Positions 55,277 through 64,000 of a DNA stretch of 64,000 nt are shown here, piece by piece. The stretch is taken from the NCBI RefSeq assembly GCF_014196515.1, contig NZ_JACIDV010000014.1, positions 62,001 through 126,000 of the forward strand, given 5' to 3'. The translations under genes were made by a program, and so were the position numbers. How positions within the stretch are numbered: position 1 is the first letter of the stretch; each line of letters opens with the position of its first letter. This DNA is from Rhizobium skierniewicense (GTDB lineage: Bacteria > Pseudomonadota > Alphaproteobacteria > Rhizobiales > Rhizobiaceae). The notes below the pieces were generated by a model. The model searched no databases, was not told the DNA's origin, and worked only from the letters and a program-made list of their open reading frames with translations.

Positions 55277-56638
55277 TTATTTGGCGTCCAGCAAGTCTTT
55301 CACCTCAAGCACAACGAACTCGTTATCATCGGCCTTGTCCAACGCCCGACCGGCCGAAAAGGGAAGGTTGTTGTCGTTGCCGACGATGATGTGCGTCGCA
55401 TCGACGCGATCGACGTTTTCGATGGTGACGAAAGGCATGGTGTAGATGCCGTTTTCACTGCCCTGGAGGGCCTTCTTGTCGGGATCGGCAATCTTCATCA
55501 GGTCTATGTAGCCGATCTTGCGCGCTGCCTTGCCAACATTCGCATCGTTGAATTCGATCTTGTAGATGCGCTTCAATTTGGCAGGAACCGCAAAGCAATC
55601 GGCCTCGGGCTTCTTGGCGTCCGCACAGGCCTTGTCGCTGGTGCCCGCGCCATTGTCGCGCTCTATCAACAGCGCCGTCGCGTCATCCAGCATGTTGAAG
55701 TCGCCAATCGCTTCGCCACCGTCTGCCAGCGGATATAGCCAGGTGCGGCCCGTCCAGCTTTTGGACGCGACATCGAGCTCGATGATGCGAAGCCCGGTTG
55801 CGCCATCTTCGGTCTTTTCGACCTGACCTTCAGCGTTATAGAGCGGACCTTCGAGAAGGCCGTAAATCCTGGTGCCGTCCCTGGACATCGCCATGCCTTC
55901 GAAACCACCCGAGCGCTTCAGGTTGAAGGCTGGGAGTTTCTGCGTTGGATTGGCAGGCAGCGACAGGGTTGGATGATCGGGCGATTTGACGTCGACATCG
56001 CCAGCCTTCGTTGCGATCACATCCGTCAACCTGCCGTCGCGGGTGAATTTCAGGATGTAAGGGCCGAATTCTTCACCGACCCAGAATCCATCCTCTGTTG
56101 GCTGGATGGATTCCACGTCGAAATCCGCGCCGGTGAGATAGCGCTTGTCGGAGCCTTCCATGACGATCGGAAACGGTGCCCTCTTGTCCGGATCGGAGAG
56201 GAACACCGTTTCGAGTGCGTTGACCTTGCCGACGTCCCAGTCAAGCTTCAGATGATGCAGCATCAGCATGGAATCGCTGGAGTTCGCCTTGGAGCCGAAG
56301 CCGTTGTCCGACAGGCTCCAGAACGTGCCGTCGCTCATCGTCTTGATGCCGGAAAAGCCCTGCATGGCCTGACCGTCGAACGGCATCGACAGTCCGGTGG
56401 TGCGAACGCCATCCTTGCCGGGAACCGTTCCCAGGCCTTCCGCGCGCTTCCGGTCCGGCGTCGTGAATTTTGCGGACGTCTTCAGATGCTGGGGCGCGTC
56501 CGATGGCGCCGGGATGATCGTGTTTGCGGGCAACACGGCGTGCGACACGAGCTTTGCTGGAAACTCCTTTTCCGCTGCAAAGGCGGAGATGGTGCCGAGT
56601 GCCAGAATGGCAACCGAGGCGAGGAGGGTCTTTGTCAT
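55277..56638 (-). CDS. Phytase-like esterase domain protein, periplasmic
   Basis: The 453-residue protein has a signal peptide (TLLASVAILALGTISAFA, cleavage near residue 20) followed by an esterase-like/phytase-like beta-propeller. Repeated family motifs are visible: GFSGIKTMSDGTFWSLSDNGFG, FDVESIQPTEDGFWVGEEFGPYIL and GGFEGMAMSRDG. Activity is not established for the family; phosphoester hydrolysis is a guess from the name. AAAGGTAATTCC supports the ATG at 56638. Convergent ppx is a phosphate-metabolism neighbour, possibly by chance. Confidence 0.85.
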   Translation of the reverse strand: MTKTLLASVAILALGTISAFAAEKEFPAKLVSHAVLPANTIIPAPSDAPQHLKTSAKFTTPDRKRAEGLGTVPGKDGVRTTGLSMPFDGQAMQGFSGIKTMSDGTFWSLSDNGFGSKANSSDSMLMLHHLKLDWDVGKVNALETVFLSDPDKRAPFPIVMEGSDKRYLTGADFDVESIQPTEDGFWVGEEFGPYILKFTRDGRLTDVIATKAGDVDVKSPDHPTLSLPANPTQKLPAFNLKRSGGFEGMAMSRDGTRIYGLLEGPLYNAEGQVEKTEDGATGLRIIELDVASKSWTGRTWLYPLADGGEAIGDFNMLDDATALLIERDNGAGTSDKACADAKKPEADCFAVPAKLKRIYKIEFNDANVGKAARKIGYIDLMKIADPDKKALQGSENGIYTMPFVTIENVDRVDATHIIVGNDNNLPFSAGRALDKADDNEFVVLEVKDLLDAK

Positions 56639-56748
56639 GGAATTACCTTTGGGTTTGCATCTGCAATGCACGGACCGTTAGGCAAGCTTCATGACAGCTG
56701 GTTGATGCGTTGTTGAAGATTTGATGACGCTGATGGAAAATATGAGCG

Positions 56749-57774
56749 TTAGCTCATAACCGCGTGACGGCTAAGGGCACAGACGCCCAATGTCTGCCCA
56801 CGCCCCTTCACGGCATGCTCGCCCAGATACTCGCTTTTCACGCCCTTCGGCAAAAGCAGCTGATGCGCAAGATCTGACGATATGAGGACGGGATGCCCCA
56901 GCATCTTGCTCAGCGACTCAAGCCGCGCCGTCGTGTTCACCGTATCGCCGAAATAGGTAATCTTGTGGTGATCGACACCGATTTCAGCGGTGATGACAGG
57001 CCCGCCATGAATGGCAAAGCGCAGTTTCGGGACCGCCCCAAACCGCAACAGCCAATCGGCGCGACCGTCTTCTATGGTTTTCAGAATATCGAAAACGCAG
57101 TTGATGCAGGCGGCACGCCGGATTGCCATGTGGTACGGCCAGGTGATGATGGCGGCATCGCCGATATAGTCATCGATGACACCGCCGTGCCGCCTCACCG
57201 GGCCAGCGTAAGCCGAGAACAATTCGCCGAGATACTCCTGCGCGCGCAAATCGCCGTGCATTTCGGCAAAGGACGTCGATCCCACGAGATCAACGAACAG
57301 GAAAACACGTTCTTCGCTGACCGGACGGCGATACCGCCCAAGAATGAGGTCGATGAAAATGTCCCGACCCAGGAGTTCACGAACACGCATGACGAAAACG
57401 ATGATGGCGCAGACGCACAGAATGAACAAAAGCGACTGCATTTCCGCATGGACGGCTTTTTGCCATGTCACCGGCAAAACGCCGGTCGCCCACAAAATCG
57501 TGCCGCCGAAACCGAAGCCGCAGAACACCAGCACGGCATAGGCCGAAAACGCAGAGAGAATGTAAGCGGGTGTTGGCAACATGCTGATTCTGCGCGACAG
57601 GCCCGGCATGATATAGCCGCGCTCGAAGGCCAGAATGGGCGCGCAGGAGAACAATGCGTAGGTCGCGCCGATCAGGGCACCACCGCCATATTCCAGGAAT
57701 GCATAGGCAACACCGCTTCCAGCCACCGCCAGAAACAGCATCACATAGTCCAGCATCGCTAGAAGTTTTCTCAT
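56749..57774 (-). CDS. Membrane-bound class III adenylate/guanylate cyclase-like protein
   Basis: The 341-residue protein has an N-terminal domain of about five membrane spans (residues 5-150) and a C-terminal class III cyclase domain. Metal-binding aspartates are present in FLFVDLVGSTSF and DYIGDAAIITW, and the transition-state Asn and Arg in GDTVNTTARLE. The lysine that selects adenine (usually DKFIGD) is replaced: the segment reads DDYIGD near residue 200. It may make cAMP or another product, or be a pseudo-cyclase. The ATG at 57774 is preferred. Rhizobial genomes usually encode many such cyclases. Confidence 0.88.
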   Translation of the reverse strand: MRKLLAMLDYVMLFLAVAGSGVAYAFLEYGGGALIGATYALFSCAPILAFERGYIMPGLSRRISMLPTPAYILSAFSAYAVLVFCGFGFGGTILWATGVLPVTWQKAVHAEMQSLLFILCVCAIIVFVMRVRELLGRDIFIDLILGRYRRPVSEERVFLFVDLVGSTSFAEMHGDLRAQEYLGELFSAYAGPVRRHGGVIDDYIGDAAIITWPYHMAIRRAACINCVFDILKTIEDGRADWLLRFGAVPKLRFAIHGGPVITAEIGVDHHKITYFGDTVNTTARLESLSKMLGHPVLISSDLAHQLLLPKGVKSEYLGEHAVKGRGQTLGVCALSRHAVMS

Positions 57775-58002
57775 GACGGCTCTTTGTTTGGACGTTACGG
57801 CTGGCCTGCGACTGTGCCGGACCGGACATCCCATTCCCGACGGTTGCGACCATATTGTGGAAACTAAAGGTCAAAAAGTGATGTTTTGGTAAGGTAGCGT
57901 GTATGGGTGAAAGCTGTGACCGAGTTACATCGGTTACACGTCGCGATCAGCAATGAAGATCAATATTGATGTTGTGGTGGTTCGGTCAGCAGCTACGGCG
58001 CA

Positions 58003-59160
58003 TCATCCCTGTTGCGGCAATTCCAGTGCTTCGACCTTCTTGCCTGCGAAGCGAAGCGCCACTTCGCCGCGAATCAGTTTCAGCGCCGGTTCGCCGAACA
58101 AATCGCGGCGCCAGCCAGAAAGAGCCGGTACCGACGCCTCTTCACCTTCCGATGCGATCTTGTCGAGGTCTTCGCTGTTGGCGATGACTTTGGCAGCAAC
58201 GCCGTGCTTGTCGGCCGTCAGCTTCAGCAGAACCTTGAGAAGTTCAACAGCGGCACCTGAACCTTCCGGTGAATGGCTTTGGCGAGGCGGGTGTGGCATG
58301 TCGCCTTTCGGCAAAGCAAGCGCTGCATTGACCGTATCGATGATGGCTGTACCGGAGGATGAACGTTCCCAACCCTTCGGAATGGTACGAAGGCGCGAGA
58401 GTGCCTCCGTGTCCTTCGGCTGTTGCTGGGCGATTTCGAAGATGGCATCGTCTTTCAACACGCGCGAGCGCGGCACGTTGCGCGACCGCGCCTCACGCTC
58501 ACGCCAAGCGGCGATGAATTTTAAGATTGCGAGTTCCGTCGGCTTGCGAAGACGCGATTTCAACCGCAGCCAGGCATCGTCGGGATGCATGTCGTAGGTT
58601 TCCACCGATTCGAGGACGTCCATTTCTTCCTTCAGCCAGGAGGAACGGCCTTCACGATCCAGCTGTGCTTGCAGCGCCAGATAGACGTCACGCAGGTGGG
58701 TGACATCGGCCAGTGCGTAATCCAGCTGCTTTTCCGTCAGCGGACGGCGGCTCCAGTCGGTGAAGCGCGACGACTTGTCGATCTGCACGTTCTTGATCCG
58801 CTGGACAAGCTGATCATAGGAAATGGAATCACCGAAGCCGCACACCATCGCCGCAACCTGCGTATCGAAGATCGGGTGGGGAATGAGACCGCCGAGATGA
58901 TGGATGATTTCGATGTCCTGGCGGGCGGCATGGAAAACCTTGATGACACTGGTATCGGCCATCAGTTCGAACAGCGGCGTCAGATCGAGATCTTTCACGA
59001 GAGGGTCGACCAGCACCTCGAGCGTCGGGCTGGCCATTTGAACGAGACAAAGCTGAGGCCAGAAAGTCGTTTCGCGGAGAAATTCCGTATCGATGGTGAT
59101 GAAATCGGATTTCGCCAGTTCCTTGCAGGCTTCGGCGAGTGCTGCTGTCGTCTCAATCAT
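58003..59160 (-). CDS. rnd: Ribonuclease D
   Basis: RNase D is a 3'-5' exoribonuclease that trims tRNA precursors. The 385-residue protein has the DEDDy residues in FITIDTEFLRE, FHAARQDIEII and LDYALADVTHL, then an HRDC domain (ELAILKFIAAWREREARSRNVPR). The ATG at 59160 (MIETTAALAEACKE) is the usual start; ATG 59178 would add six residues. The upstream gap to the cyclase gene contains nothing recognisable. Confidence 0.95.
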   Translation of the reverse strand: MIETTAALAEACKELAKSDFITIDTEFLRETTFWPQLCLVQMASPTLEVLVDPLVKDLDLTPLFELMADTSVIKVFHAARQDIEIIHHLGGLIPHPIFDTQVAAMVCGFGDSISYDQLVQRIKNVQIDKSSRFTDWSRRPLTEKQLDYALADVTHLRDVYLALQAQLDREGRSSWLKEEMDVLESVETYDMHPDDAWLRLKSRLRKPTELAILKFIAAWREREARSRNVPRSRVLKDDAIFEIAQQQPKDTEALSRLRTIPKGWERSSSGTAIIDTVNAALALPKGDMPHPPRQSHSPEGSGAAVELLKVLLKLTADKHGVAAKVIANSEDLDKIASEGEEASVPALSGWRRDLFGEPALKLIRGEVALRFAGKKVEALELPQQG

Positions 59161-59276
59161 TATCTTTTTGCCGCTCATGGAAAGTATCAAACTTACTTTC
59201 CCTTTGAAGCGCCCGTGTCAATACAGGCGCGGCTCTTCTTGTCTCTCTGTCACATCTTTATGGGGGTAGAGGACAG

Positions 59277-60524
59277 CTATCCGTCTTTTTTGTCCCGTTC
59301 CGATGCAGATGGCGCGGCAAGTCTGGTGAAATAGGCCGAGGTGCGCAAAAGCGAGCGGAAGCGCCAGGTGCGCTCCTCCACCGGCACTGCGGCCCGCACG
59401 GTCAGGCGGTAAAGGGTGTAGATCATGAAAACGACCTGGATGGCTGCCGTATAGGCAAACAGCGCTTTGGGGCCGAAAAGATCGATGAGAAGCGAAGCGA
59501 GAAGAGGGCCGACCGTTGCCCCCATAGACCAGAAGAACAAAAGCCCGGCCGACATCATGGCGTGCTCGCCCTCCTTGGCATGATCATTGCCATGCGCCGA
59601 GCTGAGCGAGTAAAGCGGCAGCGCGAAGGCGCCGAAGACAAAGACGCCCATGACGTTTCGAAACTCGTCGGTTCCGGCGAAGAACGACAGAAACAGGCCT
59701 GTCACGACCGAGCAGGCGGTGGTCGCGACGATGACGATGCGTCGGTCGTACCGGTCTGAATAGGCCCCCAGCGGATATTGCAGCACGACACCGCCGATGA
59801 TGCCCGCACTCATGAAGGTTGCAATCGACGTCACTGACATCCCGATCTGCTCGGCATAGATGGGGCCAATGTTGCGAAACGCCGACATGCTCAGACCGAC
59901 GGCGATACAGCCGACGACCGCCAGCGGCGAAATGCGCCACACCGCGAAGAGATCGAACGGCACCTGTTTGGGAGGGGCCGGGTTCGATTTGTCGGCAAGG
60001 GAGATGGGGACCAGCGAGAGCGTCAGGGCCATGGCGATCAACGAGAAGATCGCAGGTCCCTCGATCCCCACGGCGGGAATGACGTATTGCGCCAGCGTGA
60101 CGGAGCCCAAATCGACGAAGCGGTAGATCGACAGCGTTTTCGCGCGGTTGGAATTCGTCACCTGCGCATTGATCCAGCTTTCGATGGTGGCGAACAGACA
60201 CGCCACCGCAATGCCGATGATGAAGCGCATAGCAAACCAGAAAACCGGATCGGTAATCAGGATCATCGTGATGGAGGCTGCAGACGCGACGGCGGCCATG
60301 GTGGAAAAGGCCCTGATGTGGCCGATCTTTCGCAACAGGCGGGTCACGTTGACACAGCCTACCGCAAAGCCCAGGCTATAACCGGCGCTGATGAGGCCGA
60401 TGGTGCTGGCCGAAAAACCTGCCGATGATCCACGCAATGCGATGAACGTGCCTTGCAAGCCATTTCCGCCGATCAAAATACCCGCCGTCAGCAGAAGGGG
60501 AATGAGGGGTCGTATCTGGCTCAT
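59277..60524 (-). CDS. MFS transporter, YcaD-like
   Basis: The 415-residue protein has 12 predicted spans in two halves. Between spans it carries the MFS loop motif variants SLGFAVGCVNVTRLLRKIG and QYPLGAYSDRYDRR, a good match to the YcaD group. The substrate is unknown. It is divergent from aspS (204 bp) and in the same orientation as rnd, 116 bp upstream of the rnd start, without evidence of an operon. Confidence 0.88.
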   Translation of the reverse strand: MSQIRPLIPLLLTAGILIGGNGLQGTFIALRGSSAGFSASTIGLISAGYSLGFAVGCVNVTRLLRKIGHIRAFSTMAAVASAASITMILITDPVFWFAMRFIIGIAVACLFATIESWINAQVTNSNRAKTLSIYRFVDLGSVTLAQYVIPAVGIEGPAIFSLIAMALTLSLVPISLADKSNPAPPKQVPFDLFAVWRISPLAVVGCIAVGLSMSAFRNIGPIYAEQIGMSVTSIATFMSAGIIGGVVLQYPLGAYSDRYDRRIVIVATTACSVVTGLFLSFFAGTDEFRNVMGVFVFGAFALPLYSLSSAHGNDHAKEGEHAMMSAGLLFFWSMGATVGPLLASLLIDLFGPKALFAYTAAIQVVFMIYTLYRLTVRAAVPVEERTWRFRSLLRTSAYFTRLAAPSASERDKKDG

Positions 60525-60638
60525 GCGGCATACATCGCGTATCTTGAGGGCTTTGGAAGCTGAGACTATCGATAAACGATTCTCGCTGAACGAATACGCT
60601 TAAACGCGGCGCTATTCGGGACAATATTGCGCTTTGCC

Positions 60639-60667
60639 TTGACAAATCGGGTCTGTCATGCGCTTTT
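60639..60667 (+). promoter_or_regulatory. Candidate aspS promoter
   Basis: A consensus TTGACA (60639-60644) preceded by C, as favoured in alphaproteobacteria, is followed after 17 bp by GCTTTT (60662-60667). It lies about 60 bp before the aspS ATG. The -10 is poor, so the call rests on the -35. Confidence 0.35.
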
Positions 60668-60728
60668 CCGCCCGATTTAGAATACGCGATCCATGTGCGT
60701 GATCGCCGCTATGTTTCAGGATAACAAA

Positions 60729-62519
60729 ATGCATCGTTACCGCAGCCACACCTGTGCCGCTCTCCGCAAGTCGCATGTCGGCGAAACCGTTCGCCTTTCC
60801 GGCTGGGTTCACCGTGTACGAGATCATGGCGGCGTTCTCTTCATCGACCTTCGCGACCACTACGGCATCACGCAGGTGGTGGCAGACCCGGACAGCCCGG
60901 CTTTCAAGTCTGCGGAAGTTGTCCGTGGCGAATGGGTCATCCGTATCGACGGTCTCGTCAAGGCGCGTTCGGAAGACACGGTCAACAAGACCATGGAGAC
61001 GGGCGAGATCGAGCTTTACGCGCAGGAAATCGAAGTGCTGGCCGCGTCCAAGGAACTGCCGCTGCCGGTCTTTGGCGAGCCTGACTATCCTGAAGACGTG
61101 CGCCTGAAGTACCGCTTCCTCGACCTGCGCCGCGATACGCTGCACAAGAACATCGTCAAGCGCACGCAGATCATCTCCGATATGCGCCGCCGCATGGGCG
61201 ATATCGGTTTTGCCGAATATTCCACGCCGATCCTGACGGCCTCGTCGCCGGAAGGCGCACGCGACTTCCTCGTGCCGAGCCGCATCCACGAAGGCAAGTT
61301 CTTCGCGCTGCCGCAGGCGCCGCAGCAGTACAAGCAGCTTCTGATGGTGGCTGGTTTCGACCGTTACTTCCAGATCGCACCGTGCTTCCGCGATGAAGAC
61401 CCGCGCGCAGACCGTCTGCCGGGCGAATTCTACCAGCTCGACCTCGAAATGAGCTTCGTGACGCAGGAAGACGTCTGGGACACGATGGAGCCGGTCATTC
61501 GCGGCGTGTTCGAGCAGTTTGCCGAAGGCAAGCCCGTGACGCAGACCTTCCGCCGCATCGCCTATGACGACGCGCTCCGTACATACGGTTCCGACAAGCC
61601 TGACCTGCGCAACCCGATCGAAATGCAGGCTGTGACAGACCATTTCGCCGACTCCGGCTTCAAGGTCTTCGCAAACATGATCGCCTCCAACCCCAAGGTT
61701 GAAGTCTGGGCAATTCCAGCCAAGACCGGTGGCTCCAGAGCGTTCTGCGACCGCATGAATGCCTGGGCGCAGGGGCAGGGCCAGCCTGGTCTTGGCTACA
61801 TCTTCTGGAAGGAAGAAGACGGCAAGGTTGTCGGCTCCGGTCCACTCGCCAAGAACATCGGCGAAGAACGCACCGAAGCGCTTCGCCAACAACTCGGCCT
61901 TAGTGCCGGTGATGCCTGCTTCTTCGTGGCTGGTGACCCTGCCAAGTTCTACAAATTCGCAGGCGAAGCCCGCACCCGCGCTGGTGAGGAGCTGAACCTC
62001 GTTGACCGCGACCGTTTCGAGCTGTGCTGGATCGTTGACTTCCCGTTCTTCGAATATAACGAAGAAGAAAAGAAGATCGACTTCGCCCACAACCCGTTCT
62101 CCATGCCGCAGGGCGGAATGGATGCGCTTGAGAATCAGGACCCGCTGACGATCAAGGCCTACCAGTACGACATGGTCTGCAACGGCTACGAAATCGCTTC
62201 CGGCTCCATTCGTAACCAGTCGCCTGAACTGATGGTCAAGGCCTTCGAGAAGGTGGGCTTGAGCCAGCAGGACGTGGAAGATCGCTTCGGTGGCCTCTAC
62301 CGCGCCTTCCAGTACGGCGCACCTCCGCATGGGGGCATGGCGGCCGGTGTGGACCGCGTCGTCATGTTGCTGACCGGCACGAAGAACCTGCGTGAAATCA
62401 CGCTGTTCCCGATGAACCAGCAGGCGCAGGATCTTCTGATGAACGCACCAGCGCCAGCATCGCCAACGCAACTTCGCGAACTGGCTCTGCGCGTCGTGCC
62501 GACGCCGAAAAAGGATTAA
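60729..62519 (+). CDS. aspS: Aspartyl-tRNA synthetase
   Basis: The 596-residue class II synthetase has an N-terminal anticodon-binding OB fold ([23 protein letters not shown]), motif 1 near [12 protein letters not shown], motif 2 ([11 protein letters not shown]), the bacterial GAD insertion (residues about 285-420) and motif 3 ([13 protein letters not shown]). In rhizobia it is usually non-discriminating and also charges tRNA-Asn for GatCAB; this is inference. AGGA at 8 nt supports the ATG at 60729. An intrinsic terminator follows. Confidence 0.97.
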   Translation: MHRYRSHTCAALRKSHVGETVRLSGWVHRVRDHGGVLFIDLRDHYGITQVVADPDSPAFKSAEVVRGEWVIRIDGLVKARSEDTVNKTMETGEIELYAQEIEVLAASKELPLPVFGEPDYPEDVRLKYRFLDLRRDTLHKNIVKRTQIISDMRRRMGDIGFAEYSTPILTASSPEGARDFLVPSRIHEGKFFALPQAPQQYKQLLMVAGFDRYFQIAPCFRDEDPRADRLPGEFYQLDLEMSFVTQEDVWDTMEPVIRGVFEQFAEGKPVTQTFRRIAYDDALRTYGSDKPDLRNPIEMQAVTDHFADSGFKVFANMIASNPKVEVWAIPAKTGGSRAFCDRMNAWAQGQGQPGLGYIFWKEEDGKVVGSGPLAKNIGEERTEALRQQLGLSAGDACFFVAGDPAKFYKFAGEARTRAGEELNLVDRDRFELCWIVDFPFFEYNEEEKKIDFAHNPFSMPQGGMDALENQDPLTIKAYQYDMVCNGYEIASGSIRNQSPELMVKAFEKVGLSQQDVEDRFGGLYRAFQYGAPPHGGMAAGVDRVVMLLTGTKNLREITLFPMNQQAQDLLMNAPAPASPTQLRELALRVVPTPKKD

Positions 62520-62574
62520 GCGAAAGTCTGTAAGGGTTGCTTGATCGTACCCTTGCTATCGTGATCAACGTCTT

Positions 62575-62606
62575 GGCGGTGGCTTCAGCTACCGCCTTTT
62601 CTTTTT
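62575..62606 (+). terminator. Intrinsic terminator of aspS
   Basis: Arms GGCGGTGGC and GCTACCGCC pair over 9 bp (one G-T) around a TTCA loop and are followed by TTTTCTTTTT. It lies 56 bp past the aspS stop. Confidence 0.85.
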
Positions 62607-62915
62607 GCGGCCGGTCTGTTCCTTTTTTCCAAAACTCGAAAAGCGCTGGTTCACCTGATTTTTCAGCCACGATGACGGATCCCTTCCACGGATGACCCGG
62701 CTCTTCCAACAGGCATCTGATCTCTTATCCGTCTTCAAGACCTTGCAGTGCGGGCGATCTGCCCTTATAGAAGGCGTACTCACCACGGACCCGGTGTAAC
62801 CCCGGGTGGCTCTTCTGGCCGCCGATCCGCCAGACAACGCAAAGCATCGTTTCGTCTTTTCGTTTACCCGAGCATGGCTCTGGGGCGGTGTGTATCAGTT
62901 TGCGAAAAATCTCAA
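62607..62915. other. Intergenic region before the SulP gene
   Basis: No ORF with support, tRNA or known RNA motif was recognised in this 309-bp stretch. A short ACCCGG/CCGGGT repeat lies near 62790-62809. The SulP promoter is presumably here but no clear -35/-10 pair stands out. Confidence 0.4.
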
Positions 62916-64000
62916 ATGAACACATTTCAAACTTACAAGCGTGAGTGGTTTTCGAACATTCGCGCGGACATTCTGTCCGGCATCGTCGTGGCTCTCGCGC
63001 TGATACCTGAAGCGATCGGCTTTTCCGTGATTGCGGGCGTCGATCCGAAAGTGGGGCTGTTTGGCTCCTTTGCCATCGCCTGTGTCTCTGCCTTCACCGG
63101 CGGCAGGCCAGGTATGATTTCGGCGGCAACCGCCGCCACGGCCGTGTTGATGGTGACGCTCGTCAAAGAGCACGGCCTGCAATATCTCTTCGCGGCCACC
63201 CTGTTGATGGGCCTGCTGCAAATCCTGGCGGGTCTCATCAAACTCGGTCGGGTCATGCGGTTCGTTTCCCGCTCCGTCATGACCGGGTTCGTCAACGCGC
63301 TCGCCATTCTCATCTTCATGGCGCAGTTGCCCGAGCTTATCGGCGTGCCTGTCAGCACCTATGTGATGATTGCGGGCGGTCTTGCCATCATCTACCTGTT
63401 TCCGCGGGTGACACGGGCGATCCCGTCTCCTCTGGTGGCCATTGCCGTGCTGACGCTCGTGTCGTTCTATTCCGGCATGGATCTGCGCACCGTTGGCGAT
63501 CTTGGCGAGCTGCCATCGTCATTTCCGCTTTTTGCCCTGCCGCAGATACCGCTGACATGGGAAACCTTGCAGATCATCTTCCCTTATTCTGCAGCGCTTG
63601 CCGCTGTCGGCCTGCTGGAATCGCTGCTGACAGCCCAGATTGTCGATGACATGACGGACACGCCCAGCAACAAGAGCCAGGAGTGCATAGGCCAGGGTGC
63701 AGGCAACATCGCCGCTGCGTTTATCGGCGGCATGGGTGGCTGCGCGATGATCGGTCAATCCGTCATCAACGTATCCTCCGGCGGGCGAGGGCGGTTGTCG
63801 ACCTTCGTGGCCGGCGCCTTCCTCTTGTTCCTCATCCTCGTTCTGGACGATATCGTGCGTATCATTCCCATGGCTGCACTCGTGGCGATCATGATCATGG
63901 TGTCCATCGGTACGTTTTCCTGGCGGTCCATTCTCGACCTGCGCCACAACCCGCCATCATCCAGCATCGTCATGCTGGTGACCGTCGGTACGGTGCTTGC
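62916..64000 (+). CDS. SulP family inorganic anion transporter (5' part, cut by window edge)
   Basis: The reading frame from ATG 62916 is open to the right edge (361 codons). It encodes the membrane part of a SulP (SLC26-type) transporter: [26 protein letters not shown] is the family N-terminal signature, followed by [17 protein letters not shown] and [23 protein letters not shown]. Substrates in the family include sulfate, bicarbonate and C4-dicarboxylates. The C-terminal STAS domain, if present, is outside the window. The ribosome binding site is weak. Confidence 0.9.
   Translation, partial: MNTFQTYKREWFSNIRADILSGIVVALALIPEAIGFSVIAGVDPKVGLFGSFAIACVSAFTGGRPGMISAATAATAVLMVTLVKEHGLQYLFAATLLMGLLQILAGLIKLGRVMRFVSRSVMTGFVNALAILIFMAQLPELIGVPVSTYVMIAGGLAIIYLFPRVTRAIPSPLVAIAVLTLVSFYSGMDLRTVGDLGELPSSFPLFALPQIPLTWETLQIIFPYSAALAAVGLLESLLTAQIVDDMTDTPSNKSQECIGQGAGNIAAAFIGGMGGCAMIGQSVINVSSGGRGRLSTFVAGAFLLFLILVLDDIVRIIPMAALVAIMIMVSIGTFSWRSILDLRHNPPSSSIVMLVTVGTVL

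Noticed and set aside
60612-62471. 619-codon minus-strand ORF antisense to aspS
   Set aside because: The plus strand encodes a complete, motif-perfect aspartyl-tRNA synthetase. The antisense product has no recognisable domain; such mirrors are common in high-GC genes.
62607-62915. tRNA gene in the gap before the SulP gene
   Set aside because: No cloverleaf with a TTCGA-type T loop and matching acceptor stem could be formed on either strand.

Overview
The window is a stretch of core chromosome from an alphaproteobacterium of the Rhizobiaceae, most likely Agrobacterium or a close Rhizobium relative. This rests on the rpsF-rpsR-DUF2232-rplI order, the fabD-fabG-acpP-fabF-mltG-yicC-gmk cluster, an AopB/RopB-type outer membrane protein, a D-galactose 1-dehydrogenase close to the Azospirillum/Agrobacterium enzyme, and high-GC coding sequence throughout. 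I found no rRNA, tRNA, insertion sequence, integrase or CRISPR array. Most genes are housekeeping, and the accessory content is confined to a few short patches.

Layout. 1-2.4 kb: ribosomal operon on the minus strand (rpsF, rpsR, DUF2232 membrane protein, rplI cut by the left edge). 2.4-5 kb: a Tas-like aldo/keto reductase and an atypical Nramp-family transporter. 5-12 kb: fatty acid synthesis (fabD, fabG, acpP, fabF), then mltG, yicC and gmk. 12-20 kb, minus strand: outer-membrane assembly and linked genes (lptF, lptG, lptD, surA-like, pdxA, rsmA). 20-22 kb: pepA and holC. 22-29 kb: a looser region with long intergenic gaps holding the membrane PQQ glucose dehydrogenase, a GAF-GGDEF diguanylate cyclase, a galactose 1-dehydrogenase and a family 2 glycosyltransferase whose 5' end lies in AT-rich DNA and looks frameshifted at a T7 tract. 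29-35 kb: an ABC-F ATPase, a GST, ndk, a lipoprotein/CGNR pair opposite an orphan LivH-like permease, and moaE/moaD. 35-43 kb: pgsA, uvrC, a FolM-like SDR, the AopB-like porin, a GST, RNase T2, a YbhN-like protein and rlmJ. 43-47 kb: a molybdopterin oxidoreductase, two tandem NudK-like Nudix hydrolases, and a small AT-richer islet with a divergent dCTP deaminase/dUTPase-fold protein and an 85-residue partner. 47-55 kb: purN-purM, an AI-2E family exporter, hdaA, ppk and ppx. 55-64 kb: a phytase-like esterase, a membrane class III cyclase, RNase D, an MFS transporter, aspS and the start of a SulP transporter.

How the genes work together. Many pairs are stop/start coupled: lptF-lptG-lptD, pdxA-rsmA, purM-purN, SDR-uvrC, pgsA-moaD, ppk-ppx and CGNR-lipoprotein. 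Intrinsic terminators or strong hairpins separate rpsR from the DUF2232 gene, acpP from fabF, and lptD from surA, which suggests internal tuning of otherwise canonical clusters. The places most worth a second look are the glycosyltransferase leader (T7 tract, GAAA-capped hairpin, promoter-proximal inverted repeat), the two-gene dCTP-deaminase-like islet between a Nudix gene and purN, the Nramp homologue without the canonical metal-binding motif, and the cyclase lacking the usual purine-selecting lysine. All calls come from reading motifs and context; no database search was run.
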